From CAYNVS01 sp964400725 (GTDB lineage Bacteria > Myxococcota_A > SURF-8 > CAYNVS01), in assembly GCA_964400725.1 (NCBI GenBank), contig CAYNVS010000010.1, positions 1 through 64,000 on the forward strand: 64,000 bases of DNA. Direction: 5' to 3'. Below the pieces are notes generated by a model. The model was not told where the DNA came from. It made no database searches and was given only the letters and a program-made list of their open reading frames with translations. Both the position numbers and the translations under genes were made by a program. This document shows, piece by piece, positions 7,957 through 16,989 of this stretch. Numbering within the stretch: position 1 is the first letter of the stretch; the number at the start of each line of letters is the position of its first letter.

Positions 7957-8877
7957 ATGAAAAGCGGAATTATCGCGATTGACAAACCGGTTGACTTCAC
8001 CAGCGCGGACGCTTTGCGCGTTATAAAGCGCAGATTCGGCTTTAAAAGGATAGGCCATGCCGGGACATTGGATCCGAAGGCGTCCGGCGCTCTGATAGTT
8101 CTAGTAGAGGAAGCGCGCAAACTCTCCGCCTGCTTCATGGAAAGCGAAAAGGTATATACGGCTTACGGCCGACTTGGCGAAATATCCAACACCTGCGACT
8201 CAGAGGGCGAAATAACGGTCGTAAAAGAAAATCCGGGCGTAAGCGAAAGCGAACTCAAAGAGGCGCTGGCGTCATTTCTCGGAGAGTCGTTGCAAACTCC
8301 GCCGATTTATTCGGCAAAGAAAATAAACGGCAAAAACGCATATACTCTTGCCCGCAAAGGAGAAACATTCGAGCTTGCGGCGAGCGCAATATTCGTAAAC
8401 TCAATAGAGCTTATCGGCTTCGATGGAAAAAACTTTTCATTTGCGGTTAGGTGCTCGCCGGGAACGTACATACGCTCTCTGTGCGCCGACATAGGCGCCA
8501 AACTAAGCGTAGGAGCCTACCTTACCGGTTTGAGAAGAACCGAATGCGGCGGATTTCGCGAAAAAGAATTGAGGACGTTGGCGGACTTGGAGACAATTTC
8601 CGCGGACGAAGCGGTCGTTCCCATTTCGCCCGGCATTCTGCGCCTACCTTACTTCATGGCTCTGAAATGCGAATATAAAAAAGCGCTGGACGGCTCAAAG
8701 ATAGCAATATCGCCGGGGCGTATTCAGCGAACCGACCTGCTGCGCGGCGAAGACCCCATATGCGCCTGCTATACCGACGAAACGACTTGCGTAGGAATTT
8801 TCTCAATCGAGTCCAGCCTCGAATCGACGGTCGCAGTAGAGCTTCATCCCAGAAGAATGCTGCTTTGCGAGCCTTAA
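7957..8877 (+). CDS. truB: tRNA pseudouridine(55) synthase TruB
   Basis: TruB isomerises U55 in the T-psi-C loop of tRNAs. The catalytic aspartate sits in GHAGTLDPKASG near the N-terminus, preceded by the IAIDKPVDFTS motif. YTAYGRLGEISNTCDSEG and the RCSPGTYIRSL motif follow. The last ~90 residues fit the PUA-like tail. The start is placed at the ATG at 7957 (306 residues); an in-frame TTG at 7939 would overlap the putative promoter. In many genomes truB lies with rbfA, infB and rpsO, none of which is present here. Confidence 0.95.
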   Translation: MKSGIIAIDKPVDFTSADALRVIKRRFGFKRIGHAGTLDPKASGALIVLVEEARKLSACFMESEKVYTAYGRLGEISNTCDSEGEITVVKENPGVSESELKEALASFLGESLQTPPIYSAKKINGKNAYTLARKGETFELAASAIFVNSIELIGFDGKNFSFAVRCSPGTYIRSLCADIGAKLSVGAYLTGLRRTECGGFREKELRTLADLETISADEAVVPISPGILRLPYFMALKCEYKKALDGSKIAISPGRIQRTDLLRGEDPICACYTDETTCVGIFSIESSLESTVAVELHPRRMLLCEP

Positions 8878-8902
8878 CCGCGGCGTTTTCCTTAAATTAC
8901 GC

Positions 8903-10909
8903 TTAACGCTTTCTGTTGCGTAAGGACAAAATCGCCGCCAATACTACGAACGCCGTCAATGGAGTTCCCGCGCCGCCGCACCCGCCGGAAGAATCGGTCT
9001 TTTTCGCCGTCTCTTCGTTTTCCGCTTCTATTTCATCGTCGCCAGAATCAACGTCGCCGTCCGCCGCAGGCGCTTCCGGGTCGGGATATTTCGTCGGATA
9101 TTTTAGATAGAGTATCTTTTCGGCTATCTTCTTCCGCGCGTCAAGCAATACGTTTTCGTCCAGAGTCCAAGGCTCTCGGTCGGGGCAGTAATCCTTCTCT
9201 ATTTCGCAATCTTCTATAAAAAAATTGCCGAACTGCGTATATGCTCTCGAAACCTGTTTCTTGGCGTAATCGCGTCCGCCTAGTTTGTCGAGCGTTATGA
9301 ACATTTCCCAGTCTTCAAGCCCGTCGCGTATCTGCTTCATGCGGTAGGAAACAATAGGCCCGTCGATTGATATTCCGGCGGGAGAGCCTTTTCCGCCCGC
9401 CGTTCCGTCATGGTCGCCGGGATAGAATAGAAAGCCGTCGCCGTTTCTCGCGCCTATTGAGGTAAACGCTTTTACGTTGCGCCATACGTTCCATGGGTCG
9501 TCGTCCACCCAGTAACTCATGCGCCAATATAAAAAGCCGGTTGCGCCTTCGTACCAGCTTCCCCATTTAACGATTCGCGGCTCGTATCCGATAGCCGTAT
9601 CTATGTCGTAACCCGCGTAAGGCGGGAAGTTAGCGTTGCAGACGTAAAACCACAATTCTTCGCCCATCGCGAGTCTCGCGGCATAAACCGAGCGGTCGGG
9701 TTTGTTATCGTAGAACCACTTCTCGTACATAGGCGTAACCGGACACCAAATACCCATCCTGCCCGCGATTTGCTCCTGAAACGGCCCCGTAACCAATGGT
9801 TTGTTTTTCCATAGCGGATTGTATTTTACTAAAATATCCACATCCTTCGCAATCTGCTTAAAGGCGGCGTCGCCGCCGTTCATCCAAGGCTCGTCAACGG
9901 AATACAAATAAACTTTCTTCATCCATCCTTTTGCCTCAAGATGATCTGCAAGCGCCGACGCGGCGTTTCCCCACTGCTCTTCGGTCATACTCCCCTGCCC
10001 TGAGCCCGGACGAAAATAATCGACGTTGAATCTGGCCATTCCGGCGCCGTCGTCAAACATCGTTCCGTCAACGAAAGGCGCAGCCGCCGCGTCAAACTTT
10101 GAAAAATCGGGCGGTATCAGCTTGCCGTCGGCGTCGAACTTGAATTCTATTTTATCGCCGGCGTCCTGCGGATCTATGCGATGCTCGTGCATGGATTGAA
10201 AGTAGCGTTTCCATATCTCGTCGTAGCCGGGTTTCGGGTCTCCGGCCGGGCCGCCGTGAAATCCTCTGGGAGCTCCGCCGCCGTATCCGAATGCCGTTGC
10301 AACATTTCGCTCTTTGGGAACGGCAAACTCCCATACATTAATTATAATATCAAATACCGCAGGCTCCTTGCCGCTCGCGGTAACGGTAAGCTTGCCCGTA
10401 TATTTTCCCGGCGGCGTTTCCGTCGGAACGCGTATATCAATAAATATCGCGCCCGTTTCATTCGCCGCAAGATTGAACGGCGCGCCAACGGGGACGTTTC
10501 CCTCTTTGTAGGGGTCTGTGAAGGGAATCAGAGGGTCGGGGTAAAGTCCGGCCGCGCGTTCGTGGTTCGTAACGCCGCCGTTGGAAGGCTCTACGATGTT
10601 CAAATAATGCTCTCTGTAGAACTTAGCGTTGGAAGCCGCGATTATATTACCCTTACCGTCTGCAAAATCGGAAAGAGCGGCGTTAATTCCCTCAAGCGCC
10701 TCGATCGAGCGAATCATAACTTGAAAAGCCTCCCATTCGTTCTGCGCGGCGAACAGCTCGATTTGCTTAGCGCCGTTCATCGGCGTGGATGGAAGAAGTT
10801 TCTTAGTCGCGTAATAGACGCCGGCGTCGAAAGTGGAGGAAGACTCCGCTTGAAGAGACGCGAAGGCCAAAATTAAAAGAATCAAAATTGAAAGCGTAAT
10901 TTTTTTCAT
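8903..10909 (-). CDS. Exported DUF4091 (GH123-like) protein with MYXO-CTERM-like tail
   Basis: A 668-residue protein with an N-terminal signal peptide (hydrophobic core ending LQAES). The middle carries DUF4091 features related to glycoside hydrolase family 123: YLYSVDEPW (candidate Asp-Glu acid pair) and the late motif IRDGLEDWEMF, preceded by an N-terminal beta domain. After an acidic DGDVDSGDDE spacer the protein ends GGCGGAGTP, a ~15-residue hydrophobic stretch and RNRKR. That is the Cys-Gly/hydrophobic/basic arrangement of myxobacterial C-terminal sorting signals. A surface-anchored carbohydrate-active enzyme is inferred; the substrate is unknown. AGAGGT precedes the start. It is convergent with truB, 25 bases away, with no obvious terminator. 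Confidence 0.85.
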   Translation of the reverse strand: MKKITLSILILLILAFASLQAESSSTFDAGVYYATKKLLPSTPMNGAKQIELFAAQNEWEAFQVMIRSIEALEGINAALSDFADGKGNIIAASNAKFYREHYLNIVEPSNGGVTNHERAAGLYPDPLIPFTDPYKEGNVPVGAPFNLAANETGAIFIDIRVPTETPPGKYTGKLTVTASGKEPAVFDIIINVWEFAVPKERNVATAFGYGGGAPRGFHGGPAGDPKPGYDEIWKRYFQSMHEHRIDPQDAGDKIEFKFDADGKLIPPDFSKFDAAAAPFVDGTMFDDGAGMARFNVDYFRPGSGQGSMTEEQWGNAASALADHLEAKGWMKKVYLYSVDEPWMNGGDAAFKQIAKDVDILVKYNPLWKNKPLVTGPFQEQIAGRMGIWCPVTPMYEKWFYDNKPDRSVYAARLAMGEELWFYVCNANFPPYAGYDIDTAIGYEPRIVKWGSWYEGATGFLYWRMSYWVDDDPWNVWRNVKAFTSIGARNGDGFLFYPGDHDGTAGGKGSPAGISIDGPIVSYRMKQIRDGLEDWEMFITLDKLGGRDYAKKQVSRAYTQFGNFFIEDCEIEKDYCPDREPWTLDENVLLDARKKIAEKILYLKYPTKYPDPEAPAADGDVDSGDDEIEAENEETAKKTDSSGGCGGAGTPLTAFVVLAAILSLRNRKR

Positions 10910-11078
10910 TCCAAACCTCTTTTCTAATTTATTTATAAGAAATAATAATAAGAAAGTCTATCAATTTCAAACGTTGAACGCCGAGAAAATTTCCAATTAC
11001 GCGCTCTGTAAATATGAGCTATAACGAGACGGCTTTTTATGAACCCCGCAACAAACCGATTAATTTAGCAATACTATT

Positions 11079-12158
11079 TTACTCCGAAATTATAATCTTC
11101 GGCAGCGGCGCGTCCGGCGGCGGGCTTGAAGTGAACGAGCCCATGTACGCGTTGAGCCACATGATAAGGCCGCTTTGCAGGTATGCTCCCTTCTTGCCGC
11201 TTTCAACGTCCCCTTCCGCGATTGCCTTGGCGCTGTAAAGACCGGCGGCTTGAACGACCTCTAAAAAAGCCGCGCTTATATCAAGCAAATCGACGTAGAA
11301 ATCTTGCGTCATGCCGTCGTATTTTAAAAACGAGCCCCAAACCTGACGCCCCATTTTTTCGCTCGCGTTCTGTTTTTTCAACACGTCCGCGCCGATGGAA
11401 GCGTACGGCTCCGCCGTTCCGGCCAGCGCCAGCGAGACCGCTTTCAGTCCCATTAGTCCGTCCATGCGAACCGTTTTATAATCGCACCAAAGTATGCCGT
11501 TGCAAGAGATGAACCCCGGCGGATTGGTAAGTCCCGCGGGAGGCGCTTCGTAGATTTGCATCATGTACCCTTTATTGTAACCGAAGTCGCTCGCGATTCC
11601 GAAGTCGGGAAATACGAAAGCGTAAAGGCTCTGGTCGTTGTAAGCGAGAGTCGCGTCGCCGCCCGCGTTCGCGGCGTCCGCCGCTTCCTTGGCCATTGCC
11701 GCCGCTCCCGTAACCCCTCCGTCTTCCGGCGTCTCCATCCCTTCCATACCCGAATCGTCGTCGCCGTCGGCGCCGCCGTTGAATTTGTTGAGGCTCGCCT
11801 TCAGCCAAACGCCGCCAAAATAACCGCTTATGTGCAATACCCACAGCGTTTTTTTAATGTTTACGGGGCCGTTGGTCGTCAGCTCGTTGAAAAGCCGCAG
11901 CGGCGCGTAAGTTAAAAGAAAGCGCGTTCCGTCCGGAGCCTGCCCTTCCGGCAAAGAACAGGCGTAATCGGCCGCCAAACCGTCGAGGAACTCCTGCGAA
12001 ACCTCCGTCATATCGGTCTCGGCGTATGGATAAGCGGGCAGCGAAACCGTCGCCTTGCGGCATTTAGGCTCGCCGGAAGCGTCGTCCGAGGACGAGCAGG
12101 AAAAAGCGGATAACGCCGCGAACGCGGCTAAAATAAGAGTTAAAACGACTCGTTTCAT
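11079..12158 (-). CDS. Lipoprotein of unknown function
   Basis: 359 residues with a signal peptide and lipobox LSAFSC, so probably a lipoprotein. The ATG at 12158 is preferred because AAGGA lies 8 bases upstream; a TTG two codons earlier is possible. The middle holds a Gly/Asp/Ala-rich low-complexity segment (NGGADGDDDSGMEG...), then an aromatic-rich globular part containing two Cys in FISCNGILWCDY. I do not recognise a family. It is the last gene of the minus-strand lipoprotein series but is separated from its upstream neighbour by a strong terminator, so it probably has its own promoter. Confidence 0.8.
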   Translation of the reverse strand: MKRVVLTLILAAFAALSAFSCSSSDDASGEPKCRKATVSLPAYPYAETDMTEVSQEFLDGLAADYACSLPEGQAPDGTRFLLTYAPLRLFNELTTNGPVNIKKTLWVLHISGYFGGVWLKASLNKFNGGADGDDDSGMEGMETPEDGGVTGAAAMAKEAADAANAGGDATLAYNDQSLYAFVFPDFGIASDFGYNKGYMMQIYEAPPAGLTNPPGFISCNGILWCDYKTVRMDGLMGLKAVSLALAGTAEPYASIGADVLKKQNASEKMGRQVWGSFLKYDGMTQDFYVDLLDISAAFLEVVQAAGLYSAKAIAEGDVESGKKGAYLQSGLIMWLNAYMGSFTSSPPPDAPLPKIIISE

Positions 12159-12183
12159 TGGCAAAATCCTTGTCGCGCAAATT

Positions 12184-12214
12184 AAAAAAGGCAGACTTTC
12201 GCCGTCTGCCTTTT
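12184..12214 (-). terminator. Rho-independent terminator for the CsgG-like gene
   Basis: An 11-bp stem (12186-12196 with 12204-12214) with a 7-base loop. Read on the minus strand it ends in six T, 31 bases after the stop of the CsgG-like gene. Confidence 0.88.
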
Positions 12215-12244
12215 AATGTTTTTTTTTACGTCGCGCAATTTCTT

Positions 12245-13405
12245 TTAAAGTTTAGTTTCAATAGTTACCGACTTTACGACCGAACCGTCGTAGCAGTTGT
12301 AAACCTTAAGCTCCAACCGGCGGCTCCCAGCGCTTCCTACAAAGCGGCCGGTTACGAATAAGTCGGCTCCCTTTTTGAACATTTCCTTAAGCTTGTCCTT
12401 CATGTTGCCTGCCGTAACCTGCGACGAGATTGATTCGGTTCCAGACGCAAATTCCATGGAACTGGAGTTGCCCAGCGTCTCGACAAGCGTCTTGCTGAAC
12501 TGCTTGACGAATTCGGCGTTTTCTTCCTCCGCGTCCTCGAAGACGCCGACGGCTATTTTGTTTTTGTAGCCGACGCTTGTAAACGCCTGCCCCATTTCGA
12601 GACTGGAAGGAGCCTGCAAATAACCGGCTTCGCTTCGCCCGCCTTGACGGTGGTTAATAAGGTAAAGCGTCCCTACGACTTCCTTTCCCTCAAACCCGTC
12701 CGCCTCGATAATAAGTTTTATTCCGGGGCGTATTCCCTGGGAGTTCTTGACGATGATGAAGATTTTTTTCGCTTTCAAATCGACTTCGTCAACCGAGCCG
12801 GTTACATTGGAGCCGATTTTTTCAACCGCGTTTATAACGTATTGCGCGGCGTCGAAGAACTGACGGGAATCGCTCATTCCGAAGAGCTCTTTCTTGCTGG
12901 TTCCGGTTCCGGAACCGTAAAGCCTGTCGGAAATCGCGCTAACGATGATTGAACAAGCCCAGCGGAGCTTGGACAAATCTTTGAACGTTACCGATTTAGC
13001 CACTTCAATTTCCGCGGTTTCGATTTCAATGAGTTTGGCGTTGAGGCTGTAGGAATCGCCTACTGGAGTAATGGAGCCGCCGAGCAGATAATCGACCGCC
13101 ATGAATTTGCCGAGCTGCTTGGCGGTTTGGGTAAGGCCGAACTGCCCCATGGCGTGCTCGTTCAGCACTTTGTCGAGCTTCTTGCGCTCTACTACGCGCA
13201 TCTTGCCGGCCTCGACAATAAGAGTTTCGAGATATTCGGCGGCGTTGCGCCCCCAAGCCTTGTCTCCTTCGTTGTCGAAAGGCAGCACGGCGATGATTTT
13301 CTTCTCGTCCTTGTTCTTCGGATCGGCGGCTAAAGCCGTAGATACGCCCGCGAACAGGAATAAGGCTGCGAGAACGAAAGCGGTTGTTTTCGCGTGTTTT
13401 TTCAT
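12245..13405 (-). CDS. CsgG/FlgO-like exported protein
   Basis: 386 residues with a cleavable signal peptide (TALA/ADP). Residues 35-170 follow the CsgG-family pattern: IAVLPFDNEG, a helix, RVVERKKLDKVLNEH, and VDYLLGGSITPVGDSY. The C-terminal half (FVTGRFVG... near the end) looks like a second related alpha/beta unit. Family members include curli-export pores and LpoB- or FlgO-type envelope factors. No Cys occurs at the mature N-terminus, so this one is periplasmic or an outer-membrane component rather than a lipoprotein. It lies 37 bases downstream of the LPP20-family gene in the same orientation, and GGAGG precedes the start. No csgA/B-like subunit is present, so curli secretion is not supported. 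Confidence 0.8.
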   Translation of the reverse strand: MKKHAKTTAFVLAALFLFAGVSTALAADPKNKDEKKIIAVLPFDNEGDKAWGRNAAEYLETLIVEAGKMRVVERKKLDKVLNEHAMGQFGLTQTAKQLGKFMAVDYLLGGSITPVGDSYSLNAKLIEIETAEIEVAKSVTFKDLSKLRWACSIIVSAISDRLYGSGTGTSKKELFGMSDSRQFFDAAQYVINAVEKIGSNVTGSVDEVDLKAKKIFIIVKNSQGIRPGIKLIIEADGFEGKEVVGTLYLINHRQGGRSEAGYLQAPSSLEMGQAFTSVGYKNKIAVGVFEDAEEENAEFVKQFSKTLVETLGNSSSMEFASGTESISSQVTAGNMKDKLKEMFKKGADLFVTGRFVGSAGSRRLELKVYNCYDGSVVKSVTIETKL

Positions 13406-13442
13406 AATTTGGCCTCCATGTCAGGCTCGTTAATTGCGTTCG

Positions 13443-14483
13443 TTATTTAATTATGAACGTATAAAGCTCTTTATTGAACTTTTTGACGATAAGCTCGGAC
13501 AGGCGCATAAGACAGACGTTTTTGGCGTCCAAAAGCTCTTTGGCTCCTTCCTTGCGCGTTTCGATAATCGAACCGAATACCGTGTTGTTGGCCGGGTTGA
13601 CCATTTCGATTTTCGCGTCGAATTCGGCGAATTGGAAGCCGGTGTTGCTGTTGCGCAAAACGGGCTTGCCTTTTACTTCGCCGCGAACGATGATGTCCAC
13701 GCCGTCGGCGGAATCGGCGACGACGAACTTGGCGCGGGTTATTGACTCGGTAAGCGCCTGCTTGACTTTTCCTTCGTCCTGACCGGAGACGTCCACAAAG
13801 ACTTTAATGGACATGAGAAGGTTGGAAAGCTGGCTGTCGAACTGGCTTAAATCCACCACGGGGTCGATTCCTTTGCCCGAGCCCGAAAGGACAGTGTACT
13901 GCGAATTAAGAGCCTCGCGCTCCTTGAGTTTATCTAACGCGCGGGACATGAACTTGAGTTTCCCGATTTTATCCGCCGCTTTTTCTACTTCGGCCATAAT
14001 GTCTTTAATGGCCTTGTCCAGCGACTGCATTTTTCCCTGAAGGCTTTTCATAGCGGGCTCGCGCTCAAGCACCGCCAGAGAGTATGTAACGCCCTTAGCG
14101 TCGGTCCAGTGATCTTTAATTTCGACGCCTTCGAGAGTGTGGTTCGTTTCGGTGGTCGTAAGGGAGTTGACGTCGTTCACCGTCAGCCACCAATTTTTGT
14201 CCTTCGAGCTGGAGAAGCCGATATAGCCGTTGTAAACGGAAGTAAGCTGCGTGATTTTAACGCTGAAAACCTTGGAGATTTCCGCGCGGGCTTTTTCTTC
14301 CGAGGCGCCGCGGTTGTCGCCGTAGCCGACGCCCGTGATGTACATTTCTTTCGGATACTTTTTAGCGGTTCCGTCAACCCATTCAGGCTTGTCTCCGCCG
14401 ATGACGCTCTTGGTCGTGCCGCAGGCAAAAAGGGCGAGGCTCGCTATTAATGCGAGCGCCAACATGCTTCTCAACTCTCTCAT
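13443..14483 (-). CDS. LPP20-family lipoprotein
   Basis: 346 residues with lipobox LFAC. The start of the mature part reads PEWVDGTAKKYP...YITGVGYGDNRG followed by a Lys/Glu-rich helix (EEKARAEISKVF), the LPP20 signature seen in outer-membrane lipoproteins. The C-terminal half, DVSGQDEGKVKQAL...DIIVRGEVKG, resembles the nucleotide-binding-like LPP20/CsgG-associated fold. GGAGGATGAA precedes the ATG. It is followed within 37 bases by the CsgG-like gene, suggesting a pair that acts together at the outer membrane. The exact role is unknown. Confidence 0.78.
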   Translation of the reverse strand: MRELRSMLALALIASLALFACGTTKSVIGGDKPEWVDGTAKKYPKEMYITGVGYGDNRGASEEKARAEISKVFSVKITQLTSVYNGYIGFSSSKDKNWWLTVNDVNSLTTTETNHTLEGVEIKDHWTDAKGVTYSLAVLEREPAMKSLQGKMQSLDKAIKDIMAEVEKAADKIGKLKFMSRALDKLKEREALNSQYTVLSGSGKGIDPVVDLSQFDSQLSNLLMSIKVFVDVSGQDEGKVKQALTESITRAKFVVADSADGVDIIVRGEVKGKPVLRNSNTGFQFAEFDAKIEMVNPANNTVFGSIIETRKEGAKELLDAKNVCLMRLSELIVKKFNKELYTFIIK

Positions 14484-14540
14484 TTCATCCTCCGATAAAA
14501 AGATAAACGTCTAAGTTAATACATCTCAAATTACCGCAAA

Positions 14541-14565
14541 CCCCTCCTTCTTGCGCGGGAGGGGT
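14541..14565. repeat. Inverted repeat in the COG3014-LPP20 gap
   Basis: CCCCTCC (14541-14547) faces GGAGGGG (14558-14564) across about 10 bases. It lies between the terminator of the upstream gene and the LPP20 start, within the leader of the LPP20-CsgG transcript; there is no adjoining T run on the minus strand. Possibly a leader structure. Confidence 0.45.
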
Positions 14566-14631
14566 CTGGTTGGAAACCGTAATAGGCTTAAAGCGCAAAT
14601 TTATAAGGGAGATTATACCTTATAAATAAAG

Positions 14632-14664
14632 AATTAAAAGGGGAATTTATTGCATTCCCCTTTT
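14632..14664 (-). terminator. Terminator after the COG3014-like gene
   Basis: An 11-bp stem (14636-14646 with 14654-14664), 7-base loop, and TTTTAATTC on the minus strand after the stem. It lies just past the stop at 14675. Confidence 0.75.
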
Positions 14665-14674
14665 TATGCGCCGT

Positions 14675-16078
14675 TTACATTTTCTGCGCGCCGACTTTGG
14701 CCGCTCCGACGGCGCCGGGGGCGACGTCGGGCATATGGTCGGGGGCGTTGGCAAACAAGAACGTTTTGCCGTCTTTGGTAATATCGACGTTGAATATTAA
14801 TGTATAAAGCGGAGCGCCGCTTCTGCCGAATACCTGCAATTCAACCTTTTGCGGACCGGGCGGAAGCCATAGCCTCGTCATTTGGTAGTTATCGGGTAGG
14901 CTGACCCAGCTTCTAGTGTCGGCGACTTCTAGAATGTCGCGGACGTTGGCGGCGATATTGACCGCGGTGCCGATTAGGCTTACCCGCATATTGTCCGATT
15001 TCGCCGCGGCTTTGCCGGCCTTTTTGACCACGTACATGGCTACGGCGCGAGCGATGGCTGCGCCTTTGACTTCGTCGTTGCGGTCGTTGAGGTTTTTAAT
15101 CGCGATTTTGGAAAGATTGTGAACTTCCTGCGAATGACCTTGAATGCCCGCCGCTTTAACTATGTAATGGTGCGAATCGAAGACGCTGCTGGTGAACTCA
15201 GGGTAAGTTACCGCGATCATGTCGCCGGTGCCGTCGTTGTGCATCCATTTTTTGCTTACTTTGTAAGCGATTACGCCGACGCCGACGTTGACGACCAACT
15301 CGCCCTTGTCCTTGGTCATCTCTTCCGTAATCTCGTCAAGCGCGCCGAACTTGGCTTTCCATTCGTTGTATTTTTCGAGCAGACCGGATTTTTTGGCCGA
15401 GCGGAGCAGATCCAGCTTTAACTGCGCCGGACAAGACACGTTGTAATCTTTCGTAAAGAGCTCGTACCCCTTATACGCGTCGCAGTATGAAATGAACGCG
15501 TCGTTGGTCGCGTTGCTCGCCTCTTGTATCAGCGCCGCCAAATAATTGGCGAAAGCGTCCACTTTGTAAGTAAATTTTTTCACGCCGTTCTTTTCGAGCT
15601 TATCGGCGTAAAGGCCGAGTTTATGGTTGACCTTGCGAATTTCAACCATGGAGCCCTGCATGTCGTTCAGCATGAGGTAGTTCATGGCCATAATCATGTT
15701 GACCATAATCCGCTCGAATTCCTCGCCTTGATACGAAATGCTGGAGTCGTTCCACGCTATCGCCTTGAGCTGTTCGCTGACTTTCTGAGTGAAGAGCTCT
15801 TCGATGAGATTCTCGGCTTTGGTAAGCCACTCGTTGGACTCCTTGTATTTGCCCATGCGGTGAAGCACCATGCCTCTGTCCATGTAATCGACCAGCAGAT
15901 CTAGCTTTTCTTTTCCGCCGATTTCGATAAGAACTTTCTCAGCCGCGACGTACTGGCCGTAACGAATATTGTTCATAAAGTTCTTGCGGATGTCCGTATG
16001 CGCCTTGCAAGCGAACAGCATCGTCGGCAGAATCGCCAGAAGAAGCGCGAAGCGCGCTCTTTTAATAAATCTATTCAT
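14675..16078 (-). CDS. COG3014-like TPR lipoprotein
   Basis: 467 residues with signal peptide and lipobox LFAC. The N-terminal 250 residues are helical and TPR-like (tandem motifs such as YMDRGMVLHRMGKYKESNEW). The C-terminal 200 residues are a beta-rich domain ending LWLPPGPQKVELQVF. This fits the uncharacterised COG3014 family, often encoded next to LpoB- and CsgG-type genes. The neighbours here (LpoB-like pair upstream, LPP20/CsgG downstream) reproduce that association. A scaffold role in an outer-membrane lipoprotein complex is inferred. GGAAGGAA precedes the start. Confidence 0.78.
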   Translation of the reverse strand: MNRFIKRARFALLLAILPTMLFACKAHTDIRKNFMNNIRYGQYVAAEKVLIEIGGKEKLDLLVDYMDRGMVLHRMGKYKESNEWLTKAENLIEELFTQKVSEQLKAIAWNDSSISYQGEEFERIMVNMIMAMNYLMLNDMQGSMVEIRKVNHKLGLYADKLEKNGVKKFTYKVDAFANYLAALIQEASNATNDAFISYCDAYKGYELFTKDYNVSCPAQLKLDLLRSAKKSGLLEKYNEWKAKFGALDEITEEMTKDKGELVVNVGVGVIAYKVSKKWMHNDGTGDMIAVTYPEFTSSVFDSHHYIVKAAGIQGHSQEVHNLSKIAIKNLNDRNDEVKGAAIARAVAMYVVKKAGKAAAKSDNMRVSLIGTAVNIAANVRDILEVADTRSWVSLPDNYQMTRLWLPPGPQKVELQVFGRSGAPLYTLIFNVDITKDGKTFLFANAPDHMPDVAPGAVGAAKVGAQKM

Positions 16079-16116
16079 GTTTCGTTCCTTCCTTTCTGTG
16101 TCTTGAGCTTACTGCG

Positions 16117-16896
16117 TTATCTCTTATCGCCGCCCTTATCTTTCGATTCGGGTTTGGCATCGTTTTTCTTGTCTTCCTTTATTTTGTCGTCCTTAGGAGC
16201 TTCTTTCGCCTTGGAGTCCGCTTTTTCCTCGGCTTTCAGTTCGCCGCCATTCTGCTGTTTCTTATCTTCCTTCTTCTCTTCCGGCTTTTTTTCGACTTTC
16301 ATCATCTCCTTTTCAAAGACGATTTCGGTATTCCACGTCCGCATGTTGTCCTTTTGGTTCATCATGTCTATTTTTACTTTGTAAACCATGGTCTTGGAAG
16401 CGTCCGTCGCCTTAACCTGCGCGCTTACCGTAACGCTATACCTAAAGTCCACGCCGAGATATTCGCAGACGTGAGAGATGAGAGTTATTTCGTCGGGCGA
16501 GGAAGCGAACTTGTCCGATTTGCTCGCATCGACGTATTTTTTATGTTTTACAACGTCAACCTTTTTGGAGTCGTCCATTTCGTCTTCTATTTTTTTAACG
16601 AAATACTCGACGTCGAACGACTGTTTGCTTTCGTTTTTTAACTCGAACAGAAGCGTCGCGGGCTTTTTGCCGCCGTTGTCGGACGCATAACTCGTAATCA
16701 GCTCGGAAGCGATGATTTTACCGGCGATTTCCTTGGCGATTTTATCGCTGTCGGAATCGAGCCACTTGTCGGAGTTCTGATCGACTTGAACGGTCTTTTC
16801 GCCCGATTCGTTCTTGTTGGCGTTCATAGTTTCGCACGCCGCCAAGGCAAAAATGGCCGAAACGGCAAAAATCGCGACGAGAATTATCTTTTTCAT
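16117..16896 (-). CDS. LpoB-like lipoprotein with highly charged C-terminal tail
   Basis: 259 residues from the ATG at 16896, chosen because AGGAAGG lies upstream; an earlier ATG at 16944 would run into the terminator hairpin. Lipobox LAAC. The core reads KWLDSDSDKIAKEIAGKI...FDVEYFVKKIEDEMDD, matching the LpoB pattern (WNDTDS...NKS...F..DLE..) of the adjacent gene but more diverged. After the core, about 70 residues are almost only Lys, Glu, Asp, Ala and Pro, predicted disordered. LpoB activates PBP1B in Enterobacteria; here the assignment is by fold family only. Confidence 0.72.
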   Translation of the reverse strand: MKKIILVAIFAVSAIFALAACETMNANKNESGEKTVQVDQNSDKWLDSDSDKIAKEIAGKIIASELITSYASDNGGKKPATLLFELKNESKQSFDVEYFVKKIEDEMDDSKKVDVVKHKKYVDASKSDKFASSPDEITLISHVCEYLGVDFRYSVTVSAQVKATDASKTMVYKVKIDMMNQKDNMRTWNTEIVFEKEMMKVEKKPEEKKEDKKQQNGGELKAEEKADSKAKEAPKDDKIKEDKKNDAKPESKDKGGDKR

Positions 16897-16942
16897 CTTA
16901 CGCCTTCCTAAACAATATCGTTTCAATGAAGCCGTTGTAAGC

Positions 16943-16974
16943 AAAAAAAACAGGGCGGCTTTTACGGCCGCCCC
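16943..16974 (-). terminator. Rho-independent terminator after lpoB-like gene
   Basis: GGGCGGC (16953-16959) pairs with GCCGCCC (16967-16973), followed on the minus strand by eight T. It sits after the stop at 16990 and separates the two LpoB-like genes into different transcripts or attenuates read-through. Confidence 0.87.
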
Positions 16975-16989
16975 GAATTCGCAAGCAGT

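Noticed and set aside
12245..13405. Curli secretion system based on the CsgG-like gene
   Set aside because: No CsgA/CsgB-type subunits or CsgE/CsgF partners are present, and the protein lacks a lipobox Cys.
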